Positions 21,582-25,332 of a stretch of DNA of 25,332 nucleotides are shown piece after piece (position 1 is the stretch's first letter; each line of letters opens with the position of its first letter). Source of the DNA: a virus. The stretch is taken from positions 1 through 25,332 of IMG/VR virus record IMGVR_UViG_3300025282_000220. One strand, given 5' to 3'. A model generated the notes under the pieces. The model was not told the origin of the DNA. It ran no database searches and worked only from the letters and a program-made list of their open reading frames with translations. Both the position numbers and the translations under genes were made by a program.

Positions 21582-24500
21582 ATCTAGAATAGAAAGAGTT
21601 ATAGAGCATAAAACAGGCAACCTCGATGTAAAAAGGGGTGCCCCCTCCATACAGGAAGGTTCAAGTGGCGCTATGACTTTAAGATGGATAGATGGCCAAG
21701 GCTTATATCTTTTTGTAAAACATGGTGTTAAATGGTACTCTAGACTTTTTCAAGATAGACCTCTTACAGTCTCTGACGAGCTTAACATGGCTGTAATTAA
21801 TATCGATGATATTAATACAACTAATCTCACTTTGACAAATCTGACTGTGACCGGAGGTATTACTTTTAGTTCTGGAAATCTAACTCTTCCCGCTGGTTCT
21901 GTAGATAATTCATACTTAGCTAATGATAGTCTTTATCTTGGTTCTACAGAACTTGAATTAGGTGATCCATCTGCCAGCAATACTGGAATAGATGGTTTGG
22001 CGACTATCAATTCTGGCACGAACAGTTTGTCGATAGGGAAAGCTGGTGAGGGAACTGTGACTATAGAAAATCATCTTCAAGTAGATGGTAATATTAATGT
22101 AACAGGCTCAGGCGCAGTAGAAGTAAACGTAACTACTCAAGGAAATGTGCTTATAGACTCTACTAATGCTGAAGCATTGTTAGTGCGTAAAAATGGTGGT
22201 ACGGGAGATATACTGACAGTAGATACCTACGCTAGTAAAGTAACCATGGGTGGTCCAATATTAGCTTCTAATGGGACAGCAGGAGCTCCAGCTTATTCTT
22301 TTTCAGGTGACCCTGATACTGGATTCTATTGGACGTCAGTAAATACTTTTGCATTAGCTGCTGGAGGTACGGCAGTAGCAACATTCACTACTACAGCCCT
22401 AAATCCTGGATCCGACGGGGCGTACTATTTAGGCCAAAGTGGCCAGCGCTGGAAGGGACTTAGTATTGATGCTGATAGCACAAACGGCGCAGGACTGGAT
22501 ATAATCAATTCAACAACTCAGACTAGCGGAAGCTTAGTAACTATAACTGGTACGGCTAATAAGGTAGCCCTAGAAGTAGCTACAGGCTATTTGCGGGTAG
22601 GTGGCAATATAATTAATGATACTGATAATTCTTATGATATAGGCACATCAACCAGGCAGTTTAAAGATATATATATAAATGGTATCGGTTATATAGATCA
22701 ACTTGGCACAGATTCTGACCCTATAACAGCTTATATTAATAGTGGAGAAATAGATGGTACCCCAATAGGTACTGAGAATCACTCTACAGGAAAGTTTACT
22801 ACTCTAGAAGCTAGTGGAGCAGTAACTATAGGTGGTGATATAGACTTTAATAGTGCTACTATTAATACAGCTTCACAGGAAGTTACAGTAGAGGTAAAGC
22901 ACGTAATAGGCTCGTTTCACTTTGATGGAGCTGCTGACAATATTTTATCTATTGATGGTGCCAGTAACAGGGTCGGTATTGGGACTGCTACACCAGATTA
23001 TATGTTAGAACTTGAATCTAGCACCAACAATTCACCTACTTTATGTTTAACAAATTCATCTACTTCAGACCAATTAGGCTCAAACATAATTTTTAGAAAT
23101 AGTCACACTGATGGAGTAACCTCAGAAGGTCAATCTCTTGGAGATATGGTTTGGCAGGCTAGTAACAATGAAGACTCTAATGCTTATCAAAACGCTTGTG
23201 CAATTAAAGGTATAGCAGGTGCAGAGATAGGGTCAAGTGGGGACCCAAGTGACTCTCCTGGGGAGTTACAATTTTGGACTACCCCAAATGGTTCTGAATC
23301 TTTAGCACAAAGAATGACAATACTTGAAAGTGGCAATGTCGGTATTGGGACTAGTTCGCCAGGTACAGCCTTAGAAATTGGTGATGGAAGTTCAACCAGT
23401 GCTACTATTACTTTAAATGGTTATAGTAGTGCTGATTCAAGGATTCTTTTTGAGAATAATACTTCTACGATGGGGGTTATTGGATATGACATCAGTACAT
23501 CTACCACAGACTTAAAGATAAATTGCTCAGCCAATTTAAGTGATAATCATTTAGTTGTTCAAAGTGATGGCAATGTCGGTATTGGGACTACTTCACCAGA
23601 TACTTTATTAGACATAGGAAGTGCCAGTATTGGGACAAGTGCTCCACATATACGAATTTCAAATACAAAAAATGCTGCTGATTGGCACGCGTCAAATGAA
23701 GAAGCTATTGGGGGATTGGAATTTTATAGTGCAGATACAAGTGGTGATGGTGGTGCAGGGGTAAAATCCTCAGTAAGAGCTTATAATGATAATACTACTT
23801 ATGGTGGATATTACGGATTAAAGTTTGGCGTATCTGGTTCTACTGCTTCTGGTGGAAACGATTATACCGCTATGACTATAAAGGCATCTGGCAATGTCGG
23901 TATTGGGGTTGTAGGTCCCAATACCAAACTAGAAGTTCTTGCTGGCACTGCTAATCAATTAAAACTCTCCTTTGATGCAACTGAAAATTGCACATTTGGC
24001 GTAGATACTAATGGCTATCTTACAATTACCCCTAGTGGTAATAATATATTGTTAGCGGATACAGTGACAAATTTAAAGAATACTACGTATACTTCAGGCT
24101 TATTCACTGGAGATGGTTGGGGTATATATAAATCAGGGTCTGACTATAATCTTGAGGTAGATAATCTTTGGGTAAGAGGATCTATGTTTGTATGGGAGCT
24201 TGTCATAAATCAGATTAGAGCTACAAACGGAAGCCTAGTGGTGACCTCTGCAGCTAAAGTATCTGCTGTAACTAATGTATCTGGAGATACATGGAATCTA
24301 ACTTTTGAAACTGGTGATACTTCTGATGTAGATTACCATCCTTTTGCTAATGGTGATCTTATTATGTCACATGAAAGTACGCTTGGGGAGAATGGATCTC
24401 CAGCAGTTATAACTGAGACGCAATTTCAGGTGACTGATATAGCTGTTGGTGACGTAAATGTACTGGAAGCCACCAAAGAAAGCACTACTAATGATCCCGC

Positions 24501-25332
24501 TGTAGGTATGACTTTTGTTAGAGTTGGGAATACTAGTGACGCGGCTAGGCAGGGAGGCGTTTATCTTACATCAGATGACTCAGGGTCACCATTTATAGAT
24601 ATATGGAATGGGGTAACAGATTTTGCCAATGGAGAAGCAGCTACATCAGGTGACTGGGAACATAGTGATAAGGTTAAAGTGAGGCTAGGTAGACTTGATG
24701 GACAAACTGGTGGGGATAATGAATATGGAATGTGGGCTGGTAAAACTTCAACTAATTATATAAAGGCTAGTACATCTGGTGTCTTTATAAAGGGTGATGA
24801 GGCTACATATCTTAAGGCTGATGCTGCTAAGATAGAGTTTTATGATAATAATAATAAGAAGATGGATATTACTGGCAATAGCATAAAGATGTATGCTGAT
24901 GATGGCGCTACTGTTATGACTGAGTGGGATAATACTACTCTTGTTTTAGGTGGAGATGTAGAGGCTGATCCTGCTAATTATTCATATTCTACTGTTATTG
25001 CTCCTACTGCTGTTACAGTGTATGGTGCTAATGCTACAGATGGTGTTTTTATAACCAATACTGGAGTTGAGATTAAAAAAGATACGAATGATTCACTATC
25101 CTTAACGTCTGGAAGTATAATTATGAAGAGTAATAATACTCCTCAACTTGCTGTCAGTGAATATGGTATGAATATTGGGCCAGCTGCTGTTGCTCCTTCT
25201 TCTGCAGACTCTCCATCAGCAGTTATTGCTAATGTTAGTGTACACTCTGGTGGGGTTAATATATATGGAGGGACTGACGTAGATGACAATGTAGCAATTA
25301 ATGATACTGGAATGATAGTTACTGTAGATAGT
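21571..25332 (+). CDS. Tail fibre or spike, C-terminus beyond the window
   Basis: An open frame from GTG 21571, overlapping the tail-hub gene by 11 bases, with no stop in the remaining 1254 codons. The start has only a weak GAGAAA signal; an in-frame ATG at 21673 is an alternative. The N-terminus (RGAPSIQEGSSGAMTLRWID, GQGLYLFVKHGVKWYSR) is a probable virion-attachment domain. It is followed by repetitive Gly/Thr/Asn/Ser-rich beta segments, including DNSYLANDSLYLGSTELELG, DPDTGFYWTSVNTFALAAGG and IDGTPIGTENHSTGKFTTLE. Four copies of NVGIG(T)-type repeats start at residues 467, 588, 667 and 774. After about residue 870 the sequence changes to a new beta-rich domain (FVRVGNTSDAARQGGVYLTS, VKVRLGRLDG). 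This is the receptor-binding fibre or spike; any C-terminal chaperone or peptidase lies outside the window. Confidence 0.85.
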   Translation, partial: MSNRSRIERVIEHKTGNLDVKRGAPSIQEGSSGAMTLRWIDGQGLYLFVKHGVKWYSRLFQDRPLTVSDELNMAVINIDDINTTNLTLTNLTVTGGITFSSGNLTLPAGSVDNSYLANDSLYLGSTELELGDPSASNTGIDGLATINSGTNSLSIGKAGEGTVTIENHLQVDGNINVTGSGAVEVNVTTQGNVLIDSTNAEALLVRKNGGTGDILTVDTYASKVTMGGPILASNGTAGAPAYSFSGDPDTGFYWTSVNTFALAAGGTAVATFTTTALNPGSDGAYYLGQSGQRWKGLSIDADSTNGAGLDIINSTTQTSGSLVTITGTANKVALEVATGYLRVGGNIINDTDNSYDIGTSTRQFKDIYINGIGYIDQLGTDSDPITAYINSGEIDGTPIGTENHSTGKFTTLEASGAVTIGGDIDFNSATINTASQEVTVEVKHVIGSFHFDGAADNILSIDGASNRVGIGTATPDYMLELESSTNNSPTLCLTNSSTSDQLGSNIIFRNSHTDGVTSEGQSLGDMVWQASNNEDSNAYQNACAIKGIAGAEIGSSGDPSDSPGELQFWTTPNGSESLAQRMTILESGNVGIGTSSPGTALEIGDGSSTSATITLNGYSSADSRILFENNTSTMGVIGYDISTSTTDLKINCSANLSDNHLVVQSDGNVGIGTTSPDTLLDIGSASIGTSAPHIRISNTKNAADWHASNEEAIGGLEFYSADTSGDGGAGVKSSVRAYNDNTTYGGYYGLKFGVSGSTASGGNDYTAMTIKASGNVGIGVVGPNTKLEVLAGTANQLKLSFDATENCTFGVDTNGYLTITPSGNNILLADTVTNLKNTTYTSGLFTGDGWGIYKSGSDYNLEVDNLWVRGSMFVWELVINQIRATNGSLVVTSAAKVSAVTNVSGDTWNLTFETGDTSDVDYHPFANGDLIMSHESTLGENGSPAVITETQFQVTDIAVGDVNVLEATKESTTNDPAVGMTFVRVGNTSDAARQGGVYLTSDDSGSPFIDIWNGVTDFANGEAATSGDWEHSDKVKVRLGRLDGQTGGDNEYGMWAGKTSTNYIKASTSGVFIKGDEATYLKADAAKIEFYDNNNKKMDITGNSIKMYADDGATVMTEWDNTTLVLGGDVEADPANYSYSTVIAPTAVTVYGANATDGVFITNTGVEIKKDTNDSLSLTSGSIIMKSNNTPQLAVSEYGMNIGPAAVAPSSADSPSAVIANVSVHSGGVNIYGGTDVDDNVAINDTGMIVTVDS
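22969..23919 (+). repeat. Four GNVGIG-type repeats in the tail fibre
   Basis: Copies start at 22969, 23332, 23569 and 23890, in one reading frame. Copies 2, 3 and 4 share the same 18 bases, GGCAATGTCGGTATTGGG, including every third codon position. Copies 2 and 3 share three bases more, and copy 1 shares the last 12 of the 18 plus ACT. Protein-level repeats are common in fibres; identity at silent positions suggests recent duplication or gene conversion. Confidence 0.8.

Noticed and set aside
1-25332. CRISPR array, insertion sequence, integrase or attachment site
   Set aside because: No regular repeat-spacer array, transposase, integrase or terminal inverted repeat was seen. The only transposase-like signal is the zinc ribbon fused to the phosphoesterase, with no transposase domain around it.

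Overview
This window is almost certainly part of a tailed double-stranded DNA phage genome, or a virus contig from a metagenome. It carries a continuous packaging, head and tail module on the + strand from about 740 to the right edge, in AT-rich DNA. The genes lie almost end to end. Many start codons overlap the preceding stop (taATG, ATGA), and most have strong AAGGAG/GGAGG ribosome binding sites. The large portal resembles the P22 type, there is no tape-measure gene, and a long gp10/gp12-like hub protein is followed by a fibre; together these suggest short-tailed (podovirus-like) morphology. Several small proteins look like types I associate with uncultured marine phages. That is recognition from memory, not a search result, and the host cannot be named.

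Layout. Bases 1-730 are the leftward edge and control region: a ribosome binding site for a minus-strand gene lying just off the window, a small minus-strand gene (260-532) with its own terminator-like hairpin and promoter, and a divergent intergenic region. Bases 738-1571 hold four small + strand genes (one membrane protein). Bases 1619-5183 are the packaging block: terminase small subunit, an unknown protein, terminase large subunit, and a lytic-transglycosylase-like protein. Bases 5183-10512 form the head block: portal, scaffold-like protein, major capsid protein, and two small probable head-surface proteins. Bases 10589-16740 hold a long proline-rich/coiled-coil protein and a series of connector or accessory structural proteins. 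Bases 16737-18121 hold a holin-like membrane protein, a metallophosphoesterase with an N-terminal zinc ribbon, and two tiny genes. Bases 18060-25332 hold an 1173-residue tail-hub-like protein and the first 1254 codons of a repetitive tail fibre that runs off the right edge.

Working together, the terminase pair would recognise and package DNA through the portal into a capsid built from the scaffold and major capsid proteins. The connector and hub proteins would close the head, and the fibre would contact the host. The transglycosylase-like protein is probably a cell-wall-degrading virion component, and the 52-residue membrane protein a lysis candidate.

The most interesting signals are: four tandem 7-bp repeats beside a 9-bp inverted repeat at the start of the terminase small-subunit gene (candidate packaging site); two in-frame TAA-GTG gene junctions with the same heptamer; a zinc-ribbon metallophosphoesterase placed among late genes; a six-copy 12-residue motif with an 84-residue superperiod in the long coiled-coil protein; and a control region with paired direct repeats and palindromes.
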